From assembly GCF_023109105.1 (NCBI RefSeq), contig NZ_JALDTZ010000007.1, forward strand, positions 1-64,000: a stretch of DNA of 64,000 nucleotides. The letters are read 5' to 3'. Source of the DNA: Streptococcus mitis (GTDB taxonomy: Bacteria > Bacillota > Bacilli > Lactobacillales > Streptococcaceae). Position numbers and translations under genes: made by a program. Position 1 is the first letter of the stretch. Every line of letters starts with the position of its first letter. Positions 57,001-64,000 of the stretch are shown piece by piece. The notes under the pieces were generated by a model that was not told the DNA's origin, made no database searches, and was given only the letters and a program-made list of their open reading frames with translations.

Positions 57001-59463
57001 TGGACGGTTGTCTACAACTGTATCGTAGTCTTTGTCTACTGGTTGTTTATCTTCATCGGTTACATCAGACTTGATGGTCTTGCCTTCTGTATCTACATAG
57101 TGAACATAAACGTTACCCTTAGGCGTTTCTTTAAGTTTGTAGATGTAAGTTACATTCTTATCCTCTTTAGCAACTGCACCTGTTGTTGAGTCTGATGACT
57201 TAAGGTGACCTTGATCATCAACTTCACCTACTGTGTAGTTACCAGCTGGGACTAACTCGTAAGTCTTACCTTCGAATGTAATCTCGTTCGGACGATTGTC
57301 TACAACTGTATCGTAGGCCTTATTAACTGGTTGATTTTTTTCATCAGTTACATCTGGCTTAATAGTCTTGCCTTCTGTATCTTGATAATGCACGTAAACA
57401 TTACCTTTAACATCTGATTTACGGTAATAGTGAGTTACATCGGTAGAAATTTGTTTAACAGAAGGAAGTGAGTAGTTATTGTAGAATGATGGATAGCCTG
57501 AAGCTTTATCTCCCGGTGTATTCCCACCGATGATGTTATCTCTATTATTTCGAACAGGATCAACATCTGCTGAGTATTGCGGCGAAGCTGTAAAAGCATC
57601 CCCTGTGGCTTTATTGTACCAACCACTCAAACGGACATTCCCATTTCCACCATCAGTATAGGTTTCCACCTTAAGATGGTATTGCCCATCCTTACTATCA
57701 ACAAATCCAACTGAGTGAGTTGCATCTTTTGTTCCAGCAGGTGTTGGCTTACCTCCTGGTTTGACAGGATCTGAGGTATACAACAATGTATAGTTATCTA
57801 AATTAAGATTATTTACATCAGTTGCCGGGCTATATGATGACACCTTCGAAGGATCTAAAGCATACAATTTAACAACAGATGTACCATCTTTATCTACTTG
57901 TTCTACAATACGTTTTACATAGTAGTGAGCGCGCCCACCTTGGAGTTCCAAGTACTTAGCTCCAACACCACCTAAGAAACCGCTCATATCTTTTTCTGCA
58001 TCAGTCCGTGTGAATTCATAACCTTCAAATGTACGCGGATTAGAGGCGTGATAAGCTTGGCTTTCAATACCCGTTTGAGCGTATGAAGCCAATTCCTCGT
58101 TTGTGCCCTCAACTTTATAGTGAGTTGTATGGGTTACTTTTTCAGTTGGAACAACTGTTTGAACATTTGGCTTTGTGTCACCAACATTTCCTGGTTTCGT
58201 TGTGTCACGAATTTGAAGAATATGGTGCTTATATTTGTCATCCGAAGTTGGACCAGCATCACGGTTATTGGTCCAAGTTCCTAGAATTTGTGAAGCTTCT
58301 CCAGTAGTATAGTCAAATTGAGGTGCATAAGTTGGATTTTCTTGCACCAAGGTCTTAAATTGATAAGTTGACTTGGTAGTCATATCCAATGTTTCTACTT
58401 CTTTACCAGTAGCTTTTTCAACCAAACGAGCATGAACAGTTGGCGTCTGTGTCGTTCCAACAGCAGAACGATCTACTGAGAAGGTTACATAATAGCCACC
58501 GTTGCTATAGGTAACACCACCTTGATTTGCAGGTCCTGCCCAGTTTTGAAGATCCCAGATTGAATAGGTATAGCGTTCTTCATTTGGATCCAATTTGTAG
58601 TTTGGATTGTCCAAAGCTGGATCTTCAATTGAAGCTCCATTTGGTTGGTCCATCTTTTCTACAACAGATGGCGCAGTAAGAGTAGTTGACGTTGAAATAG
58701 CATCCAACTGCGCAGAAACTGCAGGCGCACCGTTAACAGTAGTGTTTCCTTCAAAACCTGCCACTGTTAAAACTGCCATCAGCTCATCCACTGACTTGCT
58801 CAAACGCGCACGTTGATCTGCATAAGCTTGAGCAGGTGCTTGGGTCAAACTAGTGCTTGCTGACAATTCTGATTGAAGGTTAGCAACAGCTGCATGGATC
58901 GCTGCTTTTTGATTTGCATCTTGATGGTTTGATGCATATTTTTCAGCGATGTTAATCAACAAAGCTGCTTCAGAAGCATTTTGTTCTAAGATTGCTTTGT
59001 CTTCAGACACAGGAGCATTTTCCACTAATTCAGATGAAACCACTGTATCTTCTTTTGTTTCAGTAGCAGATTCATTTAGAGTTGCTGATTGTTCTGTAGA
59101 ACCTTGCTCACTCAATGATTTCGACTCTGTTGTAACTGCAGGTGCACTAACCAAAGCTGACGCAGTAGTTGCATCTTTTTCTAGTTCATCTGCATGACCA
59201 GTATGTACAAGTGATGTCGCACTAAGAACAGCAGCGGCTACGACGATCCCTTTTAAGAATCCTCGACTTGTCAGTCCCTTTTCTGACACCGCATCTTCAT
59301 GCACTTCAGCTACGATAGTTTCTTCGACTTGACCTCGAATCACTTTTAGAAGCCCAAAGTTTGAAGTAGATGCACGCAACCAATTCTTACCTGACTTGAT
59401 CAATTTGAATCGAGTCACTCGATCGGTTTCACGAAATTCTCCGTTTGAACGTTTAAAAAACAT
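54022..59463 (-). CDS. Giant LPXTG surface adhesin with MucBP-like repeats
   Basis: An 1813-residue cell-wall protein. A long KxYKxGKxW-type signal (TRFKLIKSGKNWLRASTSNF, cleaved near residue 90) leads to a Ser/Thr/Ala-rich helical region, a unique beta-rich region (about 280-680), ten MucBP-like modules (about 683-1650), a Pro-rich eight-residue repeat (about 1650-1770) and LPNTG with helix and RRKKEDEK. It probably binds mucin or other glycans. The start has GGAG six bases upstream; an ATG 11 codons earlier lies in the -10 box. It is bracketed by ISL3 remnants, suggesting transfer. Confidence 0.94.
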   Translation of the reverse strand: MFFKRSNGEFRETDRVTRFKLIKSGKNWLRASTSNFGLLKVIRGQVEETIVAEVHEDAVSEKGLTSRGFLKGIVVAAAVLSATSLVHTGHADELEKDATTASALVSAPAVTTESKSLSEQGSTEQSATLNESATETKEDTVVSSELVENAPVSEDKAILEQNASEAALLINIAEKYASNHQDANQKAAIHAAVANLQSELSASTSLTQAPAQAYADQRARLSKSVDELMAVLTVAGFEGNTTVNGAPAVSAQLDAISTSTTLTAPSVVEKMDQPNGASIEDPALDNPNYKLDPNEERYTYSIWDLQNWAGPANQGGVTYSNGGYYVTFSVDRSAVGTTQTPTVHARLVEKATGKEVETLDMTTKSTYQFKTLVQENPTYAPQFDYTTGEASQILGTWTNNRDAGPTSDDKYKHHILQIRDTTKPGNVGDTKPNVQTVVPTEKVTHTTHYKVEGTNEELASYAQTGIESQAYHASNPRTFEGYEFTRTDAEKDMSGFLGGVGAKYLELQGGRAHYYVKRIVEQVDKDGTSVVKLYALDPSKVSSYSPATDVNNLNLDNYTLLYTSDPVKPGGKPTPAGTKDATHSVGFVDSKDGQYHLKVETYTDGGNGNVRLSGWYNKATGDAFTASPQYSADVDPVRNNRDNIIGGNTPGDKASGYPSFYNNYSLPSVKQISTDVTHYYRKSDVKGNVYVHYQDTEGKTIKPDVTDEKNQPVNKAYDTVVDNRPNEITFEGKTYELVPAGNYTVGEVDDQGHLKSSDSTTGAVAKEDKNVTYIYKLKETPKGNVYVHYVDTEGKTIKSDVTDEDKQPVDKDYDTVVDNRPQEITFEGKTYELVPAGNYTVGEVDDQGHLKSTDPTTGKVIEGDKNVTYVYKLKEAPKGNVYVHYVDTEGKTIKSDVTDEDKQPVDKDYDTVVDNRPQEIEFEGKTYELVPAGNYTVGEVDDQGHLKSTDPTTGKVIEGDKNVTYVYKLKEAPKGNVYVHYVDTEGKTIKSDVTDEDKQPVDKDYDTVVDNRPQEIEFEGKTYELVPAGNYTVGEVDDQGHLKSTDPTTGKVIEGDKNVTYVYKLKETPAEPKGNVYVHYVDTEGKTIKSDVTDEDKQPVDKDYDTVVDNRPQEIEFEGKTYELVPAGNYTVGEVDDQGHLKSTDPTTGKVIEGDKNVTYVYKLKETPKGEVVITYVDEKGKELQKPRQDTPNSPYDTPYNTTEEGEKPNTIKSEDGKTYKIVPKGDYPVGKVDENGHLESSDPVTGKVTKPKSTITYVYKEVNGNVYVHYVDTEGKTIKSDVTDEDKQPVDKDYDTVVDNRPQEIEFEGKTYELVPAGNYTVGEVDDQGHLKSTDPTTGKVIEGDKNVTYVYKLKETPAEPKGNVYVHYVDTEGKTIKSDVTDEDKQPVDKDYDTVVDNRPQEIEFEGKTYELVPAGTYKVGEVDDQGHLKSTDPTTGKVIEGDKNVTYVYKLKETPAEPKKGEVIITYVDEKGKELQKPRQDTPNSPYDTPYNTTEEGEKPNTIKSEDGKTYKIVPKGDYPVGKVDEDGHLESSDPVKGKVDKPKSTITYVYKEVKGNVYVHYVDTEGKTIKSDVTDEDKQPVDKDYDTVVDNRPQEITFEGKTYELVPAGNYTVGEVDDQGHLKSTDPTTGKVIEGDKNVTYVYKLKETPDKPVEPTPDKPVEPTPDKPVEPTPDKPVEPTPDKPVEPTPDKPVEPTPDKPVEPTPDKPVEPTPDKPVEPTPDKPVEPTPDKPVKPTPDKPVEPTPDKPVEPTPDKSVEPTPGKPVDPTSAKGQLPNTGETTSAGSTVLGVVAGLVGLAALGRRKKEDEK
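54147..54514 (-). repeat. 24-bp tandem repeat coding DKPVEPTP
   Basis: About fifteen near-identical 24-bp units encode DKPVEPTP with variants DKPVKPTP, DKSVEPTP and GKPVDPTS, forming the rigid wall-spanning stalk of the adhesin. Units differ mainly at synonymous positions, so unit number is likely to vary between strains. Confidence 0.95.
54515..57415 (-). repeat. About 290-bp tandem modules (MucBP-like) in the adhesin
   Basis: Ten modules of roughly 95 residues. Eight are of one type (start KGNVYVHYVDTEGKTIKSDV, end KNVTYVYKLKE) and two are of a second type (KGEVVITYVDEKGKELQKPR ... KSTITYVYKEV) at the third and sixth places counted along the coordinates. The first-type copies are almost identical at DNA level except the most N-terminal one, showing recent duplication or gene conversion. 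Confidence 0.93.
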
Positions 59464-59494
59464 GTTAGTCTCCTTTTTTGTTGTATTCGTTTCC

Positions 59495-59522
59495 ATTATA
59501 CATTATTACTGTAAAAAAGCAA
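59495..59522 (-). promoter_or_regulatory. Adhesin promoter
   Basis: Minus-strand TTGCTT, 16 bases, TATAAT (59495-59500), about 32 bases before the corrected ATG. Confidence 0.65.
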
Positions 59523-59745
59523 GAATTTTGATATTTAATAACAGAAATACTATAAAAAGGAGAAGTTCGGCACAAAAGCTGTAAAATACCGACTTTTTAA
59601 AGTCATGAAAAATTGTAAAAGAGGACACTTGTGTACAAAGATAATCACTCTTCTAAACACTTGTCCCATACTCTATTATGCATAAACGTGAACTAGTTTA
59701 TATACCAATATATGTACTATAATCTCTCTAGAATCTGATATAAAA

Positions 59746-61151
59746 GGCTCTATAATATTTGTAGTGGGTAAATCCCCTATGGATATTATGGAGCCTTTTT
59801 TAGTGTAGAAAAAAGTCCCATAAGATCTATAATGAAAAGCAACCAAACCATCATTAGAAAGATTCATATGGAACAATTGCATTTTATTACAAAACTACTC
59901 GATATTGAAGAAATATGACTTTCAAAAACCGTCGAAGATTCCTTACCTCGAAACAACTGGTATGCCTACCAGAATTCTCCTTAAAAAACGCCGTTTTAAG
60001 TGCTAGCAGTGCTCAAAAATGATGGTCACTGAGACTTCTCTCATCAAGAAGAATCACCAAATACTTCGTATCATCAACCAAAAGATTGATCAGAAGCTGA
60101 TTGAAAAGACTTCTATGACCGATATTGATCATCAGCTAGCCGTCTCAACTTCAACTGTCATTCGCAAGCTCAATGACTTTCACTTTGAGCATAATTTTTC
60201 TCGTCTGCCTGAGATTATGTCCTGGGACGTTGAAATAGTCAGGGGAGTGACTGTTTCAATCGGGAAATGAAGATGAGTTTCATTGCGCAAGATTTTGATA
60301 ATCTCAATATCATCACTGTTCTTGAAGGTAGACCACAAACTGTTATCCGAAATCACTTTCTTAAATATGATAGAGCCGTCCGATGTCGAATGAAAATCAT
60401 CACCATGGATATGTTTAGCCCTTATTATGACTTAGCTAGACAACTTCGCTTTCGAATTTCTAGGCTCAGGCTGAAACAGTCTTCCAGACTGTTTCACTCC
60501 CGAATGCAAAAATCGTTCTGGATCGCTTTCACCCTTCCTTATTATATTTCTAAACTCAGGCTAAAACAGTCCACTGGACTGTTTTACTCCAACACTTAAG
60601 CCGTGCTATGAGTCGTGTGCGTGTCCAAATCATGAATTAGTTTCATCAAAAATCCCATGAATACAAGGCTATCAAGCGATACTGGAAGCTCATTCAACAG
60701 GATAGTCGTAAACTCAGTGATAAGAGATTTTATCGCCCTACTTTTCGTATGAACTTAACCAATAAAGAAATCCTAGACAAGCTTTTGAGCTATTCAGAAG
60801 ACTTGAAAGACCACTATCAGCTCCTGCTTTTTCACTTTCAGAATAAAGAGCCTGACAAATTTTTCGGACTCATTGAGGACAATCTAAAGCAGGTTCATCC
60901 TCTTTTTCAGACTGTCTTTAAGACATTTCTCAAAGACAAAGAAAAGACTATCAACGCCCTTCAGTTACCCTATTCCAATGCCAAATTGGAAGCGACTAAT
61001 AATCTCATCAAACTCAATGCCTTTGGTTTTCGGAACTTTGAAAACTTCAAAAAACGGATTTTTATCGCTCTGAATATAAAAATGGAGAAGACAATGATTG
61101 TCCTCTCCAGATGTTAGCTTTTATTCAACCCACTACAGTTGACAAAGAGCC
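59746..61151 (+). mobile_element. ISL3-family (IS1167-like) remnant, copy B
   Basis: About 1.4 kb with ends GGCTCT...TGTAGTGGGT and ACCCACTACAGTTGACAAAGAGCC, direct orientation relative to copy A. It carries the region missing from copy A (near 60810-61010) but lacks about 110 bases near its start (59908). Together the two copies flank the adhesin gene like the ends of a composite element. Confidence 0.88.
59868..61117 (+). pseudogene. ISL3-family transposase, disrupted (copy B)
   Basis: Begins MEQLHFITKLLDI and ends in an intact 122-residue C-terminal stretch (60752-61117, LTNKEILDKLLSYSEDLKDH through FENFKKRIFIALNI). The middle is broken by deletions, stops and three hairpin-bearing insertions (near 60230-60259, 60472-60496 and 60562-60586). 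It is not functional. Confidence 0.9.
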
Positions 61152-61159
61152 GATTTTAC

Positions 61160-62149
61160 TTATTCTGTATCTACAACGACATAGCGATTTGGCTCGTCAC
61201 CTTCAGAGTAACTAGTCACGCCATCCATACGTGAAATAATACGATGGATAATCTTGCGTTCGCTATTTGACATTGGATCTGTTTGATGACTGCGCCCTTC
61301 TTCTAAAACACGAGTCGCCAATTTTTGCGCATAGGTCTGCAAGACTTCTGCACGGTGTTCAACATAATCATTGACATTAATTGTAATGTAGAAGGTTCTT
61401 GAATAGCGATTATAAAGATAATTTTGAGCCAACAGTTGCAAGGCCTTCAAAACTTTACCATGGTAACCGATGATACGACCTGGCTCATTGGTATCAATTT
61501 GCAAATTGATGCTACGACGGTTGTAGTCATTTGAAATCGTCGCCTCAACGTCCATATCATCAATAATCGTTTGAACATAAGTTGTTACTTCCGTAGCTAC
61601 TTGTTCAATATCAAAGCTCGGTTCTACCTTTAAGCCCAAATCTTCTAATTCTTGACTTTTAGTTTGTTCAGCTTGACTTTCAAGAATAGGAGTTTCTATT
61701 TCTTCTTCAAGATCAGCTTCTTCAAGCTGTAATTCATTTAAAATTTCAATATGCCCAGTTTCTTCTAAGATGGTGCTAGCATGTTTTTCATTTTTCAAGA
61801 TTTCAGCCTTGACTTCATCAGAAACCCCTTGGCCTTCTTCTTCAATCTTTTTAATCGCTTCTACAACATGCCCCAAATCAACGGTCGCTTGACTGACTGT
61901 TTTAACTGGTTCATTTTGTTCATTAATTTCTTTAGGAACACCCTTCACAGCTTGTTGATTTGCTTTGATGACAGTTGTTTCACTAATAGCTTCAATGTCA
62001 ACCTGAGCTGGTTTTTTACCAAATAAACCAAGAAATCCATTTTTTTCACGAGAAATAACTTTGATGTGAGCCTTCATTCTTGGAATATCTAATTCTTTCA
62101 ATCCTTTCTGGATTGCTTCTTCAACAGTTGAACCTGTAAATACTACCAT
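61160..62149 (-). CDS. khpB: RNA-binding protein KhpB (Jag/EloR)
   Basis: A 329-residue protein with a Jag_N domain (1-52: VVFTGSTVEEAIQKGLKELD, GFLGLFGKKPAQVDI), a long acidic linker (about 60-185), a KH domain with GRIIGYHGKVLKALQ and a C-terminal R3H domain (about 265-325, RKIIHRIISRMDGV). KhpB with KhpA binds RNA and controls cell elongation; EloR in pneumococcus works with the elongasome. It lies 17 bases after yidC. GGAGG is nine bases before the ATG. Confidence 0.96.
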   Translation of the reverse strand: MVVFTGSTVEEAIQKGLKELDIPRMKAHIKVISREKNGFLGLFGKKPAQVDIEAISETTVIKANQQAVKGVPKEINEQNEPVKTVSQATVDLGHVVEAIKKIEEEGQGVSDEVKAEILKNEKHASTILEETGHIEILNELQLEEADLEEEIETPILESQAEQTKSQELEDLGLKVEPSFDIEQVATEVTTYVQTIIDDMDVEATISNDYNRRSINLQIDTNEPGRIIGYHGKVLKALQLLAQNYLYNRYSRTFYITINVNDYVEHRAEVLQTYAQKLATRVLEEGRSHQTDPMSNSERKIIHRIISRMDGVTSYSEGDEPNRYVVVDTE

Positions 62150-62166
62150 TACCAGATTCCTCCTTA

Positions 62167-62997
62167 TTATTTCGTTTTCTGAGCCTTTTTCTTGGCTTTT
62201 CTTTTTCTATTTTCCAAATCTTTCTGTGCCTGAGCTACAGCCTCGCGCTCTGCGATAATCTTGAATGGATTATTCAAGAAATAGGTTTGCAGGACTTGAT
62301 AAGCATTGGACACTGCCCAGTAGAGCGCTACTCCGCTCGGAGCATAGACCCCAAAGACAAAAATCAAGACTGGAATCCCATACATCATCGCAGTCGTAGC
62401 TCCATTACGCTCAGACAAGGCTTTATTAGACAACCAAGTACTTAAAAAGGTAAATACTGCTGCTAAAATAGGAAGAACAAGGGTTGTATCCACACCACCA
62501 AGGTTAATCCATAAGAAATGACCTGTCTTTAAAAAGTCAACTCTTGATAGAGCTTGGAACAAGGCCAAAATAACCGGCATCTGAATCAAAATCGGCCAAA
62601 GAGAATCTGACTGTCTGACACCCATTTCTTTAAAGACTTTACGCATTTCCTGCTCTAGCTTGGTTCTGCTTTCCATATCACGACCCGGATATTGTTCTCG
62701 TAGCGCCTTAATGCGTGGTTGAGCTTCCTGCATTTTTCGAGAAGCCACCATTTGCACTTGGAAGACTGGCAAAAGCAGTGTACGAATCAAGACCGTAAAG
62801 AGAATAATCCCCACGCCGATACTGATGTCAAATGATAAAAAGCGAATGATTTCCGCAAAGAAGTAAACAAATTTACTCCAAAAATCAGCCGAATCGGCTG
62901 TAATATCGCTAGTTGTCCCATTTGTTGCACAGGCTGTCATGATCAATAGAGACAGTCCTAGCAAACTAGTCAACTGTAGTTTCTTTTTCACTCCCAT
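62167..62997 (-). CDS. yidC: Membrane protein insertase YidC (lipoprotein type)
   Basis: A 276-residue insertase that places membrane proteins with or without Sec. A lipoprotein signal with lipobox MTAC (about residue 22) is followed by the five-helix YidC/Oxa1 core ([20 protein letters not shown]) and a basic C-terminal tail ([15 protein letters not shown]). It overlaps rnpA by 32 bases. The rnpA-yidC-khpB order is the conserved one. This is the shorter of the two streptococcal YidC paralogues by length. Confidence 0.96.
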   Translation of the reverse strand: MGVKKKLQLTSLLGLSLLIMTACATNGTTSDITADSADFWSKFVYFFAEIIRFLSFDISIGVGIILFTVLIRTLLLPVFQVQMVASRKMQEAQPRIKALREQYPGRDMESRTKLEQEMRKVFKEMGVRQSDSLWPILIQMPVILALFQALSRVDFLKTGHFLWINLGGVDTTLVLPILAAVFTFLSTWLSNKALSERNGATTAMMYGIPVLIFVFGVYAPSGVALYWAVSNAYQVLQTYFLNNPFKIIAEREAVAQAQKDLENRKRKAKKKAQKTK

Positions 62998-63337
62998 TTC
63001 CTTCCTGGTAAATCTTTGATAATTTTAATACGTGGAGTAGATTTTTCTCCATCTCTGCGTATCCCAAGGTTTCGACCCCTTTTCGAGCAATGACAACAAA
63101 GTCTACATCTTCTACCAGACTCCCTTTTATATTCTGGATAATATGTCGGATTCGTCGCTTGATTTGATTTCTGGTAACCGCATTCCCCAGTTTTTTGCTA
63201 ACTGATAGACCTACTCGAAAATGGTTTTTCTGGTTTTCTAACTGGTAGACAACAAATTTGCGATTGGCAAAACTTGTCCCCTCCTTGAAAATCGCCTTAA
63301 AATCTTTCTCTCTTTTTACACGAAAGTTTTTCTTCAA
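62966..63337 (-). CDS. rnpA: Ribonuclease P protein component
   Basis: A 123-residue basic protein subunit of RNase P, which matures the 5' ends of tRNAs. The family motif [15 protein letters not shown] is present. The start codon is TTG ([12 protein letters not shown] follows) with GGAG seven bases upstream; no ATG fits. First gene of rnpA-yidC-khpB. Confidence 0.96.
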   Translation of the reverse strand: MKKNFRVKREKDFKAIFKEGTSFANRKFVVYQLENQKNHFRVGLSVSKKLGNAVTRNQIKRRIRHIIQNIKGSLVEDVDFVVIARKGVETLGYAEMEKNLLHVLKLSKIYQEGNGSEKETTVD

Positions 63338-63362
63338 AACTCAACTCCATCTATTAAATTAC

Positions 63363-63395
63363 TACTATTATACCATATTTTTCAAAAAAGCCAAT
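63363..63395 (-). promoter_or_regulatory. rnpA promoter
   Basis: Minus-strand TATAAT with TATGG extended -10 (near 63368-63377) and TTGGCT about 16 bases upstream, within the gap after ackA. Confidence 0.62.
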
Positions 63396-63423
63396 CATAG
63401 CAAGGTTTTGGACAATTTCATCA

Positions 63424-63460
63424 GAAAAAGAAGCTGGAAAAATCTCTTTCCCAACTTCTT
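63424..63460 (-). terminator. Intrinsic terminator after ackA
   Basis: Minus-strand AGAAGTTGG (63451-63459) pairs with CCAGCTTCT (63429-63437), with inner GAAA/TTTC pairing, followed by TTTTTC. Confidence 0.75.
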
Positions 63461-63482
63461 GTACTGAATATTTTTTCTAGTT

Positions 63483-64000
63483 TTACTTATTTTTCAAGCG
63501 TTCAACGTCACGGGCAATGACTAGTTCTTCATCTGTTGGAATGACCAAGACACGGATCTTCGCTTCCTCTGTTGAGATGTCTCCTGTCACGCCAAAGACG
63601 TTCTTTTCTGGGTCAACATCACAGCCAAACCAAGAGATACCTGAAATCACATCTTCACGTACATTTGCAGCATTTTCACCGATACCTGCTGTGAAGATAA
63701 TAGCATCTGCTCCATTTAGAACTGCAAGGTATTGACCGATGTGTTTTTGGATACGATCAATATAGATTTCATAAGCTAAGGTAGCATCATGATCTCCTGC
63801 TTCTTTCGCAGCAATCACATCACGCATATCACTAGATTTGCCTGAAACCCCCATAAGCCCTGATTCACGATTAAGGACGTGACTAATGTCTTCAGGAGTA
63901 TTAAAGTCCTCTGTATATTGCATTAAGTAAGGAATGATAGCTGGGTCAATATCTCCTGTACGTGTTCCCATCATCACACCACCAAGTGGAGTGAATCCCA
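63483..64000 (-). CDS. ackA: Acetate kinase, C-terminal part (truncated by window end)
   Basis: About 172 C-terminal residues of a roughly 395-residue enzyme that makes ATP and acetate from acetyl phosphate. Visible are [19 protein letters not shown], the [16 protein letters not shown] nucleotide-binding loop and the ending [12 protein letters not shown]. The reading frame runs off the window at base 64000 without a start codon. It is not frameshifted. Confidence 0.96.
   Translation of the reverse strand, partial: GFTPLGGVMMGTRTGDIDPAIIPYLMQYTEDFNTPEDISHVLNRESGLMGVSGKSSDMRDVIAAKEAGDHDATLAYEIYIDRIQKHIGQYLAVLNGADAIIFTAGIGENAANVREDVISGISWFGCDVDPEKNVFGVTGDISTEEAKIRVLVIPTDEELVIARDVERLKNK

Overview
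The window is a stretch of low-GC Firmicute chromosome from a mitis-group Streptococcus (S. mitis, S. oralis or a close relative). The basis is seven BOX repeats, a ComX-type cin-box in front of cinA-recA-dinF, CiaR-dependent small RNAs around ruvB, and a pneumococcus-like gene order tsaE-acetyltransferase-lytR-cinA-recA-dinF. The lytA autolysin gene that follows dinF in S. pneumoniae is absent here; a YebC-family gene follows instead. Almost all genes lie on the minus strand. The clear plus-strand exceptions are spuA, a tiny Fst-type toxin gene and two dead transposase copies.

Layout. 0.4-4.1 kb: two-component system of the pneumococcal TCS11 type with an ABC transporter and two small membrane proteins. 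4.3-6.8 kb: fatty acid kinase fakA, its Asp23-like partner and rpmB. 6.9-8.1 kb: LytTR regulator with a LiaF-like membrane protein. 8.2-13.2 kb: PAP2 phosphatase, DUF2200, and a MarR-controlled heterodimeric ABC exporter. 13.4-21.8 kb: yebC, dinF, recA, cinA, lytR, acetyltransferase, tsaE, a membrane protein and ndk. 21.9-29.2 kb: rpoC and rpoB. 29.7-33.6 kb: the cell-wall-anchored pullulanase spuA. 33.8-43.3 kb: an LLM oxidoreductase, glmS with two NagR-like operators, a GH1 glycosidase, and proS-rseP-cdsA-uppS. 43.4-46.2 kb: a small-RNA-rich zone around ruvB with three CiaR-type csRNAs and a complete Fst/RNA II type I toxin-antitoxin locus. 46.2-50.1 kb: two acetyltransferases and a LytTR/DUF3021/ABC operon. 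50.7-52.4 kb: an acyl-thioesterase-like hydrolase and its MarR regulator. 52.5-61.2 kb: a large repeat-rich LPXTG adhesin bracketed by two decayed ISL3-family copies. 61.2-64 kb: khpB, yidC, rnpA and the 3' part of ackA.

Regulation visible in the sequence. Both LytTR operons carry the same direct repeat (ACCACTT twice, 21 bp apart) upstream of their promoters. The hydrolase and its MarR regulator each carry the same palindrome (TTGTTAA-N5-TTAACAA). The exporter's MarR gene has three tandem pseudo-palindromes around its promoter. Three genes (tsaE, dinF, ruvB) have a TATAAT box six bases before the ATG and so look leaderless. The csRNAs carry anti-Shine-Dalgarno and anti-start sequences that match the spuA translation start well.

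The least obvious functional units are the Fst locus (30-residue toxin, sequestered ribosome site, shared terminator, direct repeats and a consensus antisense promoter) and the csRNA array. Several starts were moved to internal codons because the ribosome binding site or a promoter demands it. All family names come from motif recognition by eye; no database search was run.
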